64,000 nucleotides of DNA from Nocardioides coralli (GTDB lineage: Bacteria > Actinomycetota > Actinomycetes > Propionibacteriales > Nocardioidaceae), in assembly GCF_019880385.1 (NCBI RefSeq), contig NZ_CP082273.1:310001-374000 (forward strand), in the 5' to 3' direction. The notes under the pieces were generated by a model that had not been told where the DNA came from, ran no database searches, and saw only the letters and a program-made list of their open reading frames with translations. Positions 42,961 to 51,977 of the stretch are shown here, one piece after another (position 1 is the stretch's first letter; every line of letters starts with the position of its first letter). A program made the position numbers and the translations under genes.

Positions 42961-44358
42961 TCAATCTCGGTCGGGAGGGCCGGGCTCGGCCGGGTTGTCG
43001 TCCGCGGGATCGATCGCGGTGGTGCCGGTGTGGTCGCGCAGGTAGTGGTAGCCGTGGGGTGAGGTCCACCGGTAGCTGCCGGGCTCGAGGGTTTCGTACG
43101 TCCAGCCGCCGTGGGTCTTGTGGCGGTGGTGGCGTCGGCACAGGGGTGCGATGCCGTGGCTGCAGGTCTCGGGGTGGTCGCGATAGGGAGTGGTGTGGTC
43201 GTGGTCGCAGCCGTGGTGGTCGGGGTGGAGCCGGCGGGCGGGTCGGGTGCAGTGCGGGAAGACGCAGGTCAGGTCGCGCAGGGCGACGCGTTCGGTGATC
43301 CGGTCGGGAATCTCGTACTGGTCGACATGGACGTGGTCATGCAGGTCGATCACCGGGGTCACCACGAGGTGGGTGTCGGGGTGGCCGCACCAGTCGCGGA
43401 TCTGGGTGGCGGTGACCGGCTTGCGGGTGGTCTCACACCGCCCGATCCCGTCGCCGGTGCTGGTGAGGGCGTGGTCGGTGAGGTGGAGGTAGAGCACGGT
43501 CTTGCGGACCGGTGTGCGCCTGGGGGCCGGGGGTTTCGTGGCTCGCTGCGCTCGCACCTCAACCTCCGGCGGGGTGAGGTCGAGGGTGAGCTGACGGCGG
43601 GCGAGCTCGCCGACCGCGAGGGCGCGGCGCTGGTCCAGGGTCGCCTCGGAGCCGAGGTCGGCCAGCTGGGCAGCCAGACCACGCACGGCGTCGTCGAGGT
43701 CGATCGCGTCGGCGAGGTCGAGCTCGCCGGTGACGTAGGCGGTGCCGTCGAAGGAGACGTGGTCGCGGTCGACGGTGAAATGCCGCCGGTCGAGGCCGTC
43801 GCGGCGGCGCTGTTCGGCCTGGTCGGGCATGAACCGGCCGATGGCCTCCTCGACCAGCCGGTCCAGGGCCGTGGGCCGGATCTTGTGGGCCACCGGCGCC
43901 ACATGGGTGTCGACGAACGCTGCCGCGGCTTCGGTGAGGTCGGCGCCGATGGTGGCGTCGGCGACCCGGCGGGCCTTCCAGGCCGGCAGGTCCCCGGCCA
44001 TCACCCGCCGCCACAGCCGGGGGAGTCGGTAGCGGAGCTCGACCGCCTGACCGAGGTAGTGCTTGCCCGCCTCGGTCGAGAGGCCGAGGGCGGCGGCGTA
44101 CTCGGCCACGCTGAACTCCGCCACCAGCGGCGCACCCGGGCCGGCGATCGGGATCACGCCCTCCAGGCCGGAGCGGAAGGTGTAGGTCTCGGCGTCCTCA
44201 ACCGAATCGGCGGGGTGGATGACCGCCCACTGCACCGCCGCCGCCAACAGACGTGCCTCCGCGGCGTCGGCCGTCTGCCGTTGCCGGCGGGCGAAGGCCA
44301 GCACCCCCGCAGCGTCATCCGGCAGGGTGCCGGGCTGCTCGGGTGCGGTGATCGCCAT
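42961..44358 (-). CDS. HNH endonuclease, DUF222 family
   Basis: 465 residues. The N-terminal ~300 form the helical DUF222 region (RRQRQTADAAEARLLAAAVQ, EFSVAEYAAALGLSTEAGKHYL, WKARRVADATIG). The C-terminal HNH nuclease has zinc-type Cys (CVFPHC, RRLHPDHHGCDHDHTTPY, CSHGIAPLCRRHHRHKTHGGW). DUF222/HNH genes occur in many copies per genome in Nocardioides and other actinobacteria, and their role is unclear. The second ATG of the two near the 5' end is chosen. A palindromic repeat (43532-43572) is part of the coding sequence and encodes the linker PPEVEVRAQRATKPP between the two regions. Confidence 0.9.
   Translation of the reverse strand: MAITAPEQPGTLPDDAAGVLAFARRQRQTADAAEARLLAAAVQWAVIHPADSVEDAETYTFRSGLEGVIPIAGPGAPLVAEFSVAEYAAALGLSTEAGKHYLGQAVELRYRLPRLWRRVMAGDLPAWKARRVADATIGADLTEAAAAFVDTHVAPVAHKIRPTALDRLVEEAIGRFMPDQAEQRRRDGLDRRHFTVDRDHVSFDGTAYVTGELDLADAIDLDDAVRGLAAQLADLGSEATLDQRRALAVGELARRQLTLDLTPPEVEVRAQRATKPPAPRRTPVRKTVLYLHLTDHALTSTGDGIGRCETTRKPVTATQIRDWCGHPDTHLVVTPVIDLHDHVHVDQYEIPDRITERVALRDLTCVFPHCTRPARRLHPDHHGCDHDHTTPYRDHPETCSHGIAPLCRRHHRHKTHGGWTYETLEPGSYRWTSPHGYHYLRDHTGTTAIDPADDNPAEPGPPDRD
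43532..43572 (+). repeat. palindromic repeat, family A, inside the HNH gene
   Basis: GGTTTCGTGGCTC, core GCTGCGCTC, then GCACCTCAACCTCCGGCGG. Both ends match the intergenic copy at 44480-44528 over 13 and 18 bases. It lies in frame in the antisense HNH gene and adds a linker of about 14 residues without breaking the frame. Confidence 0.8.
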
Positions 44359-44427
44359 GACCCCCACTCAAGCACTCACCACTGACAAGAATCCCGTGGT
44401 TGAGCGGTTCTCCACACCCTGGATGGG

Positions 44428-44450
44428 GGTCTCGACAGGCTCGACCTCCG
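44428..44450 (+). repeat. palindromic repeat, family B
   Basis: GGTCTCGACAGGCTCGACC, then TCCG. Arms GGT-CGA and TCG-ACC fold over a CAGGC loop. Paired with a family A copy 30 bases further on. The 44359-44558 gap holds these repeats and no gene. Confidence 0.6.
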
Positions 44451-44479
44451 TGGGGTCGGGTTGGCGTGAACGGTCCGGT

Positions 44480-44528
44480 GGTTTCGTGGCTCAGGCGTTG
44501 CACGCCTTCGCACCTCAACCTCCGGCGG
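44480..44528 (+). repeat. palindromic repeat, family A
   Basis: GGTTTCGTGGCTC, core AGGCG-TTGCA-CGCCT (a hairpin of its own), then TCGCACCTCAACC and TCCGGCGG. The ends match those at 43532 and, inverted, at 9539, while the core differs but is still self-complementary. Confidence 0.75.
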
Positions 44529-44558
44529 CCGCGTACCTCACGACTGCTGCGCTGGTAG

Positions 44559-45866
44559 TCAGTTCAACTTGTTCTGGATGCACTGCTCCATCTCGTTGAC
44601 GTTGGGCGTCGTCGGGAGATCGATGACACCCGCCGCCACGCACTGTGCCTGGGCCTCAGCTCGAGTGAGTGTGTCCGTGCCGCCGCCGGTGCCACCACCG
44701 CCGCCGCCACCAGCGCCGCCGCCGCCACCGCCGGTGCCACCGCCGCCGCCGGAGCCACCGCCGGAACCGCCACCGACCTGGGGCGGGGAGACGGGAGGCA
44801 GGTCGGGCGAGGGCAGGATGCCACCGCCGCCGCCGCCGCCGTCACCGCCACCGCTGGTGGGCGGGTCGGTCACGGGGTCGCCGGTCCCGGTGCCGCCGTC
44901 GCCGCCCGAGCCGCCGTTGCCGCCCGAGCCGCCGTTGCCACCGTTACCGCCCTTCGGGCCGTTGCCGCCCTTGCCGTCACCGTTGCCGCCGCGCGGCTCG
45001 GGGGAGGGGATGAACGGGTCGAAGCTGCCGAAGCCGCCGCTGCTGCCGCCGCTGTAGGACACCGAGGTGGGGACCTCGGTGAAGTCGCCCTCCATGTAGG
45101 CGTTCATCAGGGAGAGGACGAGGTCGACGTAGTCGTTGCTGCGGTTGTAGCGGAACACCGCGGAACGCTGGCCGGTGATGGTCGACAGGTCGTCCTTGCC
45201 GGAGCAGAGGTAGACCGCGGAGGCGAGCGCCGCGTCGTCGATGTCCTGGGGGTTGCGCTTGCCGTCGTTGTCGCCGTCGACGCCCACGACCGACCAGGTG
45301 GAGGGGATGAACTGCATCGGCCCGACCGCACGGTCCCACTTCGCGTCGCCGTCGTACTGGCCGGCGTCGGTGTCGCTGATCGCCCGGGTGTCGTTCTTGC
45401 CGTTGAGGGCGATGCCGAAGATGCCGGGGATGGCCACCCCGTCGGCGTTGAGGACGTTGCCGCCGTAGCGACCGTGGTCGGACTCGACGCGACCGATCGC
45501 CGCCAGCAGCTGCCAGGGCAGCTTGCAGGAGCGGTCGGCGGAGTTGATGACGGTCTCGGCGCGCTGGTAGGCGGCGAGCGCTGCCGCCGGGATGCCGGAG
45601 GTCGAGGCGGTGGAGACGGCGCGCTGGGTCTTCTCACCGCGCAGGCCGGGGGCGACGACCCCCGGGGCGGACACGCTGGCCGGTGCCTCGATGGCCTCGG
45701 TGGGGACGGTGGACCCGTCGGGCAGCGTCGTGGGCCCCTCCTGGCCGGCGACGGCCGTGGTGGCCGGTCCCAGCCCGGCCATCGACGCGGTGACGGCAGT
45801 CGACAGCATCGCCAGTGGCAGCAGGGTCGTGACCTTCTGGAAACGACCGAACTTCGGTGAAGACAT
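44559..45866 (-). CDS. secreted lytic transglycosylase-like protein
   Basis: 435 residues. After a signal-type N-terminus (FQKVTTLLPLAMLSTAVTAS) and a Thr/Pro linker, the SLT-type domain spans about 110-260: PWQLLAAIGRVESDHGRYGG with the catalytic Glu, IFGIALNG, AVGPMQFIPSTW and a Ca-binding-like DGDNDGKRNPQDIDD. A Gly/Pro/Ser-rich tail of over 120 residues follows (many GG, GGNGG and SGG runs), then a small C-terminal unit with two Cys (EAQAQCVAAG, MEQCIQNKL). It would cleave peptidoglycan outside the cell. The ATG follows GGGAGAAAC. The promoter 66 bases upstream looks like a BldN-type site. Confidence 0.87.
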   Translation of the reverse strand: MSSPKFGRFQKVTTLLPLAMLSTAVTASMAGLGPATTAVAGQEGPTTLPDGSTVPTEAIEAPASVSAPGVVAPGLRGEKTQRAVSTASTSGIPAAALAAYQRAETVINSADRSCKLPWQLLAAIGRVESDHGRYGGNVLNADGVAIPGIFGIALNGKNDTRAISDTDAGQYDGDAKWDRAVGPMQFIPSTWSVVGVDGDNDGKRNPQDIDDAALASAVYLCSGKDDLSTITGQRSAVFRYNRSNDYVDLVLSLMNAYMEGDFTEVPTSVSYSGGSSGGFGSFDPFIPSPEPRGGNGDGKGGNGPKGGNGGNGGSGGNGGSGGDGGTGTGDPVTDPPTSGGGDGGGGGGGILPSPDLPPVSPPQVGGGSGGGSGGGGGTGGGGGGAGGGGGGGTGGGTDTLTRAEAQAQCVAAGVIDLPTTPNVNEMEQCIQNKLN

Positions 45867-45931
45867 TGCTCGTTTCTCCCGGTGTCGTGCGCGTCCCGTG
45901 ACCGTGCTCCCTCCCGCACGGGGACAACCAG

Positions 45932-45959
45932 ACAACGAAACTCTGGCTCTCAGGTTACG
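45932..45959 (-). promoter_or_regulatory. BldN-type promoter of the lytic transglycosylase gene
   Basis: On the minus strand CGTAAC (45959-45954), 16 bases, CGTTGT (45937-45932). Spacing and both hexamers agree with the CGTAAC-N16-CGTTGA pattern I recall for sigma-BldN. The predicted start leaves a leader of about 60 bases with a ribosome-binding site. Confidence 0.55.
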
Positions 45960-46079
45960 CGCTGGTAGCCCGGTGGGCGAGGGCGCTCACGCGCCGGTGG
46001 CTCCGGGGGCTCCTACCCGCTTGTCGGCGCCACCAAACCCGGCCGGTCGAGCGCTGGGCCGCTCAGGGACAATGGGCCC

Positions 46080-47396
46080 GTGAACCCGGCTCCGACCCAG
46101 CAGTCCGCGGACCTGTTCCAGCGCGCCCGCACGGTGACTCCCGGAGGCGTGAACTCGCCGGTCCGCGCCTTCAGCGCCGTGGGCGGCACCCCGCGCTTCA
46201 TCAGGTCCGCCCGTGGCGCCTGGCTGACCGACGTCGACGGCAACGACTACGTCGACCTGATCTGCTCGTGGGGGCCGATGCTGCTCGGCCACGCCCACCC
46301 GGAGGTCCAGGCGGCCGTCGCCGAGGCGGTGGCCCGCGGCACCTCCTACGGCACCCCCACCGAGCCGGAGGTCGAGCTCGCCGAGGAGATCGTGGCCCGC
46401 ACGCCGGTCGACACGGTGCGCTTCGTGTCCTCCGGCACCGAGGCGACGATGTCGGCGATCCGGCTCGCACGCGGCTTCACCGGCCGCGACCTGGTCGTGA
46501 AGTTCGCCGGCTGCTACCACGGCCACGTCGACGCGCTGCTCGCCGAGGCCGGGTCCGGGTTGGCCACGCTCGGCGTCCCCGGGACGCCCGGCGTCCCGGA
46601 CTCGGCCACCGCGCTCACGCTGGTGCTGCCCTACCACGACCGGGAGGCCGTCAGCCGCGCCTTCGCCGAGCACGGCGACCGGATCGCGTGCCTCATCACC
46701 GAGGCCGCTCCGGGAAACATGGGCGTGGTGCCGCCGGAGCCGGGCTTCAACGAGTTCCTCGCCCGCACCTGCGCCGACCACGGCGCGCTGTTCGTCTCCG
46801 ACGAGGTGATGACCGGCTTCCGGGCCAGCCGTCACGGCCAGTGGGGCCTCGACGGGGCCACGGAGGGCTGGCGGCCGGACCTGGTGACCTTCGGCAAGGT
46901 GATGGGCGGCGGGTTCCCCGCCGCCGCCTTCGGGGGTCGGGCCGAGGTGATGGCGCGACTCGCGCCCGAGGGCCCGGTCTACCAGGCGGGGACACTGTCG
47001 GGGAACCCCGTGGCGACGACCGCGGGCCTCACCACCCTGCGCCTGGCCGACGACGGCGTCTACGAGCACCTCACCAAGGTCGGCGAGGTCATCAAGGAGG
47101 CGGCGGCATCGGCGCTGTCCGCCGCCGGCGTCCCCCACGTCGTGCAGTCGACCGGCACCATGTTCTCCGTGTTCTTCACCGACCGCCCGGTGCGCGACTT
47201 CGCCGGCGCCGCCAGCCAGGACACCGCGGCGTTCGCCCGGTTCTTCCACGCGATGCTCGAGGGCGGCGTCTACCTGCCGCCCTCGGCGTACGAGGCGTGG
47301 TTCCTGAGTGCCGCCCACGACGACCGGGCCGTGCAGACGGTGCTCGACGCGCTGCCCGCCGCGGCCCGCGCGGCAGCCGAGGGAGCCGGCCGGTGA
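46080..47396 (+). CDS. hemL: glutamate-1-semialdehyde 2,1-aminomutase
   Basis: HemL converts glutamate-1-semialdehyde to 5-aminolevulinate with PLP, following HemA. The 438 residues have [12 protein letters not shown] at the N-terminus, [35 protein letters not shown], the aminotransferase DEVMTGFR block and the PLP Lys in [17 protein letters not shown]. The start is GTG. A -10 box GACAAT (46068-46073) lies six bases before it, so the transcript should be leaderless. The divergent lytic transglycosylase gene lies upstream. Confidence 0.96.
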   Translation: MNPAPTQQSADLFQRARTVTPGGVNSPVRAFSAVGGTPRFIRSARGAWLTDVDGNDYVDLICSWGPMLLGHAHPEVQAAVAEAVARGTSYGTPTEPEVELAEEIVARTPVDTVRFVSSGTEATMSAIRLARGFTGRDLVVKFAGCYHGHVDALLAEAGSGLATLGVPGTPGVPDSATALTLVLPYHDREAVSRAFAEHGDRIACLITEAAPGNMGVVPPEPGFNEFLARTCADHGALFVSDEVMTGFRASRHGQWGLDGATEGWRPDLVTFGKVMGGGFPAAAFGGRAEVMARLAPEGPVYQAGTLSGNPVATTAGLTTLRLADDGVYEHLTKVGEVIKEAAASALSAAGVPHVVQSTGTMFSVFFTDRPVRDFAGAASQDTAAFARFFHAMLEGGVYLPPSAYEAWFLSAAHDDRAVQTVLDALPAAARAAAEGAGR

Positions 47397-48067
47397 GCGC
47401 CACGACCCTGGTGCACCTCATGCGCCACGGCGAGGTGCACAACCCCGAGGGCGTGCTCTACGGGCGGATGTCCGGCTACCACCTGTCCGACCTCGGCCGG
47501 CGGATGGCACAGCGGGTCGCCGACGTGATCGGCGACCGCGACATCACCCACCTGCGCTCCTCGCCGCTGGAACGGGCGCGCGAGACCGCCCAGCCGCTGG
47601 CCACCGCGCGCGACCTCGAGGTCGTCGAGGACGAGCGGGTCATCGAGTCGACCAACGTCTTCCAGGGCGAGCCGTTCGGTGCCGGGGCCAGGACGCTGCT
47701 CAAGCCGACCACGTGGCGTCACCTCTGGAACCCCTTCAAGCCCTCCTGGGGCGAGCCGTACGCCGACATCGTCGAGCGGATGGGCGCCGCGATCGAGGAC
47801 GCCCGCGTCGCCGCAGAGGGGCACGAGGCCGTCGTCGTGTCCCACCAGCTGCCGATCTGGACCATGCGGCTCCACGTCGAGGACCGCTCGTTCCTGCACG
47901 ACCCGCGCAAGCGGCAGTGCACGCTCTGCTCGCTGACCACCCTCCACTTCGAGGGCGACCGGATCACCAAGGTGACCTACTCCGAACCGGCGGGCGACCT
48001 GATCCCCGCCCGCGACAAGGGTGCGCCGTTCTCGGCCGGAGGGGCCTCCGAGGAGCGTCGTCCCTGA
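47393..48067 (+). CDS. histidine phosphatase family protein
   Basis: 224 residues of the phosphoglycerate-mutase-like fold: catalytic [29 protein letters not shown], the acidic [11 protein letters not shown] and the second catalytic His in [14 protein letters not shown]. It dephosphorylates an unknown small substrate. Located directly after hemL, as Rv0525 follows hemL in Mtb. The GTG overlaps the hemL stop. The next gene starts three bases beyond its end. Confidence 0.9.
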   Translation: MSATTLVHLMRHGEVHNPEGVLYGRMSGYHLSDLGRRMAQRVADVIGDRDITHLRSSPLERARETAQPLATARDLEVVEDERVIESTNVFQGEPFGAGARTLLKPTTWRHLWNPFKPSWGEPYADIVERMGAAIEDARVAAEGHEAVVVSHQLPIWTMRLHVEDRSFLHDPRKRQCTLCSLTTLHFEGDRITKVTYSEPAGDLIPARDKGAPFSAGGASEERRP

Positions 48068-48069
48068 CC

Positions 48070-48651
48070 GTGTCCGTCCGCCCGGCCCGGCTGGTCGTCG
48101 CCCTGCTCGCCTGCGTGCTCGCGCTCGCGGGCTGCTCGTCGTTGCAGGGCGCCGGCGACAAGGGGTTCGTGTCCGGAGAGGGCCAGGTGACCCGGCTCGC
48201 CGCCGCCGACCGCGAGCAGCCGGTCGAGCTCGCCGGGGAGGACCTCGAGGGTGACCCGCTGTCGCTGGCGGAGCTGCAGGGACAGCCGGTGGTCGTGGTG
48301 GTGTGGGGCTCGTGGTGCGCCCCGTGCCGGGCCGAGGCCCCGGCCGTGGTCGCCGCAGCCGAGGAGCTGGCCGACGAGGCGGCGTTCGTGGGGCTCAACA
48401 TCCGGGACGGGTCCCCGGCCCAGGCGCAGGCCTTCGCACGCACCTACGAGATCCCTTACCCCTCCTTCTACTCACCCGACGGCAAGGCGATGCTCGCCTT
48501 CGACGGCACGCTGACGCCCAACTCGATCCCGAGCTTCGTCGTCCTCGACGCGGAGGGACGGATCGCGGCCAGCATCATCGGCGAGCTGCCCTCGACCACC
48601 ACCCTGGTGGAGCTGACCCGCGACGTGACCGGGGAGACCGCCCGTGGGTGA
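48070..48651 (+). CDS. TlpA/ResA-like thioredoxin lipoprotein
   Basis: 193 residues. The signal peptide with lipobox LALAGC anchors it outside the membrane. The thioredoxin domain has WGSWCAPCRAEAP (WCxxC) and cis-Pro in SIPSFVVLD. In system II cytochrome c maturation it keeps apocytochrome c Cys reduced for heme attachment, taking electrons from CcdA encoded next. GTG start; it overlaps ccdA by eight bases. Confidence 0.92.
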   Translation: MSVRPARLVVALLACVLALAGCSSLQGAGDKGFVSGEGQVTRLAAADREQPVELAGEDLEGDPLSLAELQGQPVVVVVWGSWCAPCRAEAPAVVAAAEELADEAAFVGLNIRDGSPAQAQAFARTYEIPYPSFYSPDGKAMLAFDGTLTPNSIPSFVVLDAEGRIAASIIGELPSTTTLVELTRDVTGETARG

Positions 48652-49393
48652 GTGGTTCTCCTCCACCGCCGCGTCCGGGTCGCTCGCACTGGCGATCCCC
48701 GTCGCGCTGGTCGCCGGGCTGGTCTCCTTCTTCTCGCCGTGCGTCATCCCGCTGCTGCCCGGCTACCTCTCCTACGCCACCGGGCTGTCGGGGGCCGACC
48801 TCGAGGAGGCGCACCGCGGCCGGATGCTCGCCGGCTCGCTGCTGTTCGTGCTGGGCTTCTCGGCGGTCTTCGTGGCGCTCGGGACCCTGTCGGGTGCGCT
48901 CGGCAGCTGGCTGATCACCTGGCAGCGCGAGATCACCGTCGTGCTCGGCGTCCTCACGATCCTGCTCGGACTGGCCTTCGCCGGGCTGGTGCCGCTGCTG
49001 CAGCGGGACTGGCGGGTGCACCACGTGCCGGCCGTCGGGCTGGCCGCCGCGCCGCTGCTCGGGGTGCTCTTCGGCCTCGGGTGGACGCCGTGCATCGGGC
49101 CCACCCTCGGGGTGATCACCACGCTCTCGATCAACGAGGCGACCGCGGCCCGGGGCGCGTTGCTCTCGGCCTGCTACGCCGTCGGGCTGGGACTGCCGTT
49201 CGTCGCGGCCGGGCTGGCCTACCGGCGTACCCTCGGCGCCTTCGCGGCGATCCGGCGCCACCAGCAGTGGGTCACCCGGGTCGGCGGGCTGATGCTCGTC
49301 GTCGTCGGCGTCCTGCTGGTCACCGGCTGGTGGGCCGAGGCGGTGACGTGGCTGCAGCTGCGGCTCATCAGCGACTTCGAGACGAGCCTGTGA
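48644..49393 (+). CDS. ccdA: cytochrome c biogenesis protein CcdA
   Basis: 249 residues, six transmembrane segments. One conserved Cys lies in the first helix (VSFFSPCVIPLLPGYLSY) and its partner in the fourth (LGWTPCIGPTLGVI), the pair that carries electrons from cytosolic thioredoxin to the outside. Partner of the preceding TlpA-like lipoprotein. The GTG start overlaps that gene and the stop overlaps resB (TGATG). Confidence 0.95.
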   Translation: MGEWFSSTAASGSLALAIPVALVAGLVSFFSPCVIPLLPGYLSYATGLSGADLEEAHRGRMLAGSLLFVLGFSAVFVALGTLSGALGSWLITWQREITVVLGVLTILLGLAFAGLVPLLQRDWRVHHVPAVGLAAAPLLGVLFGLGWTPCIGPTLGVITTLSINEATAARGALLSACYAVGLGLPFVAAGLAYRRTLGAFAAIRRHQQWVTRVGGLMLVVVGVLLVTGWWAEAVTWLQLRLISDFETSL

Positions 49394-50937
49394 TGGCCGA
49401 GCCGACGCGCCGCTCCGGCGAGCTCACCCTCACCGAGCTGCTCCGCTGGGGCTGGCGACAGCTGACCTCGATGCGGACCGCGCTCGTGCTGCTGCTGCTG
49501 CTCGCGCTCGCCGCCATCCCCGGGTCGGTCGTCCCGCAGGAGGACGTCGACTCGGTCAAGGCGGCACAGTGGCAGGAGGACCACCCGACGCTGACGCCCG
49601 TCTACGAGGCGCTGGGGCTCTTCGACGTCTACTCCTCGCCGTGGTTCGCCGCCATCTACCTGCTGCTCGTGGTGTCGCTGGTCGGCTGCTTCGTGCCGCG
49701 GATCGCGGTCTACGCCCGGGCCGTGCGGGCGCAGCCGCCCGCGACCCCGCGTCGCCTCGACCGGCTGCCCGACCACGCGTCGTACCGCACCGACCTCCCC
49801 CCGGAGGAGGTGCTCGGCCGGGCGAGGACCGCGCTGCGCGGGCACCGGATCCGCGCGGACGGCGACGACGGTTCCGTCGCCGCCGAGCGCGGCTACCTGC
49901 GCGAGGCCGGCAACCTGCTCTTCCACGTCTCCGTCCTGGTCGTGCTGATCGGCTTCGCGATCGGCAGCCTGCTCGGCTACCGCGGCGGCGTGATCCTCGT
50001 GGTCGGCAACGGGATGTCCAACAACCTCACGCAGTACGACGAGTTCGAGCCGGGCAGCCTGTTCACCCCCGACGACCTCGACGACTTCTACCTCGACGTG
50101 GACGACTTCGACGTCGAGTGGATCACGTCGGGGCGGGCCCAGGGCCAGGCCCAGGGCTTCGTGTCCCACGTCAGCTACGCCGCGGGCGGGGGCGAGCCGG
50201 AGGACTACGACCTGCGCGTCAACCACCCGCTGTCGATCGGCGACACCGACGTCTTCCTCATCGGCCACGGCTACGCGCCGGTCATCACGATCCGCGACGG
50301 CAACGGCGACGTGGCCTACAGCGGCCCGACGATCTTCCTGCCCGAGGACCAGACCTTCCAGTCCGTCGGCGTGGTCAAGGCGCCGGACGCGCGGCCGCAG
50401 CAGATCGGGCTGGAGGGGTGGTTCTACCCGACGTACGCCTTCACGCAGGAGACCGGTCCGTTCTCGGTCTTCGGCGACGCGCAGAACCCCGCCATCTCCA
50501 TGCAGGCCTACGTCGGCGACCTCGGCATGGACCTCGGCACCCCGCAGTCGGTCTACGCCCTCGACAAGGACGACGCCGAGCTCGTCACCGAGGGGGACGG
50601 GTCGATGTTCCGGGTCGACCTCGCGCTCGGCGACACCGTGGACCTGCCCGGTGGGCAGGGCAGCGTGACCTTCGAGCGGCTCGAGCGGTGGAACAAGATC
50701 CAGATCAGCCAGACGCCCGGCAAGTGGATCGCGCTGACCGGCGTCGTGCTGGGGCTGGTCGGGCTGTGCGGATCGCTGTTCATCCGGCCGCGGCGCTCCT
50801 GGGTGCGGGCGCGTGAGGACGGTCAGGGCACACTGGTCGAGGTGGCGGTCCTCGACCGGGCCGGCGGCGACGACGTGAGCGCCGCGCTCGGGGAGCTGGT
50901 GACCGCCCTCAAGGACGACCCGAAGGAGCCCTCGTGA
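49393..50937 (+). CDS. resB: cytochrome c biogenesis protein ResB (Ccs1)
   Basis: 514 residues. Three N-terminal membrane helices (TALVLLLLLALAAIPGSVVPQ, FAAIYLLLVVSLVGCFVPR, LLFHVSVLVVLIGFAIGSLLGY) are followed by a large external domain and a final helix (WIALTGVVLGLVGLCGSLFIRP). ResB with CcsB forms the heme-delivery and lyase complex of system II. Length is normal for actinobacteria. The ATG overlaps the ccdA stop. Confidence 0.95.
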   Translation: MAEPTRRSGELTLTELLRWGWRQLTSMRTALVLLLLLALAAIPGSVVPQEDVDSVKAAQWQEDHPTLTPVYEALGLFDVYSSPWFAAIYLLLVVSLVGCFVPRIAVYARAVRAQPPATPRRLDRLPDHASYRTDLPPEEVLGRARTALRGHRIRADGDDGSVAAERGYLREAGNLLFHVSVLVVLIGFAIGSLLGYRGGVILVVGNGMSNNLTQYDEFEPGSLFTPDDLDDFYLDVDDFDVEWITSGRAQGQAQGFVSHVSYAAGGGEPEDYDLRVNHPLSIGDTDVFLIGHGYAPVITIRDGNGDVAYSGPTIFLPEDQTFQSVGVVKAPDARPQQIGLEGWFYPTYAFTQETGPFSVFGDAQNPAISMQAYVGDLGMDLGTPQSVYALDKDDAELVTEGDGSMFRVDLALGDTVDLPGGQGSVTFERLERWNKIQISQTPGKWIALTGVVLGLVGLCGSLFIRPRRSWVRAREDGQGTLVEVAVLDRAGGDDVSAALGELVTALKDDPKEPS

Positions 50938-51977
50938 CCGACGCGACGTGGGAGGCCCTGAGCAACCAGGCGGTGGCCGCCGCCGGCCTCGTCTACTTCC
51001 TCGCGCTGCTCGCGCACCTGGTGGAGCTGTCCGCCGGCCGCCGGGCGGTGGCCGCCGTGCCGGTGGCCGTCGGCGGCACCGCCTCGCACGACGACGCGGT
51101 CGCGCCGCGGGCCCGGGCTGCCGACGCCGTACGCCGGGAGACGATGATGGGTCGCCTCGGCGTGCTCCTCACGCTGATCGGTGCGGGTGTCCACCTGCTG
51201 GCGCTCGTCGCGCGTGGTCTCGCGGCGGATCCGAACCGGGTGCCGTGGGGCAACATGTACGAGTTCACTCTCTCCGGGACCTTCGTGGTGGCGGCGATCT
51301 ACCTGCTGCTGCTGCGCCGCTACTCGCTGGCCTGGATGGCGCCGATCGTGGTCGGCGTGGTGCTGACGCTGCTGATGGTGGCGGTGATCTGGCTCTACAA
51401 GCCGATCGCCCCGCTGATGGAGGCCCTGCAGTCGCCCTGGCTGGTGATCCACGTGGTCTCGGCGATCATCGCGACCGGTGCCTTCACCATCGGTGGCATC
51501 TGCTCGGTGCTCTACCTGCTCAAGTCGCGGCGCGGCGCCGGCGAGCGCGGCTACCTCGCGCGGGTGCCGTCGCTGGAGGACCTCGACCGGCTGTCCTACC
51601 GGATCCACGCCTTCGGCTTCCCCGTGTGGACCTTCGCGGTGCTCATCACCGGACCGATCTGGGCGCACCAGGCGTGGAGCAGCTACTGGAACTGGGACCC
51701 CAAGGAGGTCTGGGCGTTCATCACCTGGGTCGTCTACGCGGCGTACCTCCACGCCCGGGCCACAGCCGGGTGGCGCGGTCGCAACGCGGCGCTGCTCGCG
51801 CTGCTGGGGCTGGCGACGTTGTGGTTCAACTTCATCGGGATCAACTTCTTCTCGACGACGAGCCAGCACTCCTACGCCGCGCCGGCGTCAGCGGTCGTCG
51901 TCGGGGTGCCGGTCGAGGCCGCGCAGGAAGTCGGGGTCGTCGTCGGGGCCGAAGGGACGCCGCGGCTCGGGCCGTGA
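50934..51977 (+). CDS. ccsB: cytochrome c biogenesis protein CcsB (CcsA-type)
   Basis: 347 residues of the heme-handling HHP/CcmC family with eight or so membrane helices. The tryptophan-rich heme-binding loop is HQAWSSYWNWDPKEVWAF, with His residues at LVIHVVSAI and near the end in TSQHSYA. Relatives normally stop just after the HSYA segment. Here the frame runs on for about 35 more residues (AAPASAVVVGVPVEAAQEVG...) over the antisense gene at 51888-52058. The tail may be real or recent. GTG start overlapping resB. Confidence 0.93.
   Translation: MTDATWEALSNQAVAAAGLVYFLALLAHLVELSAGRRAVAAVPVAVGGTASHDDAVAPRARAADAVRRETMMGRLGVLLTLIGAGVHLLALVARGLAADPNRVPWGNMYEFTLSGTFVVAAIYLLLLRRYSLAWMAPIVVGVVLTLLMVAVIWLYKPIAPLMEALQSPWLVIHVVSAIIATGAFTIGGICSVLYLLKSRRGAGERGYLARVPSLEDLDRLSYRIHAFGFPVWTFAVLITGPIWAHQAWSSYWNWDPKEVWAFITWVVYAAYLHARATAGWRGRNAALLALLGLATLWFNFIGINFFSTTSQHSYAAPASAVVVGVPVEAAQEVGVVVGAEGTPRLGP

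Noticed and set aside
44680..45030. Tandem-repeat or CRISPR-like array from short GC-rich repeats
   Set aside because: The repeats are codons of the Gly/Pro-rich tail of the lytic transglycosylase, of irregular length with no spacers. The same is true at 31260-31440 in the DUF5667 gene.
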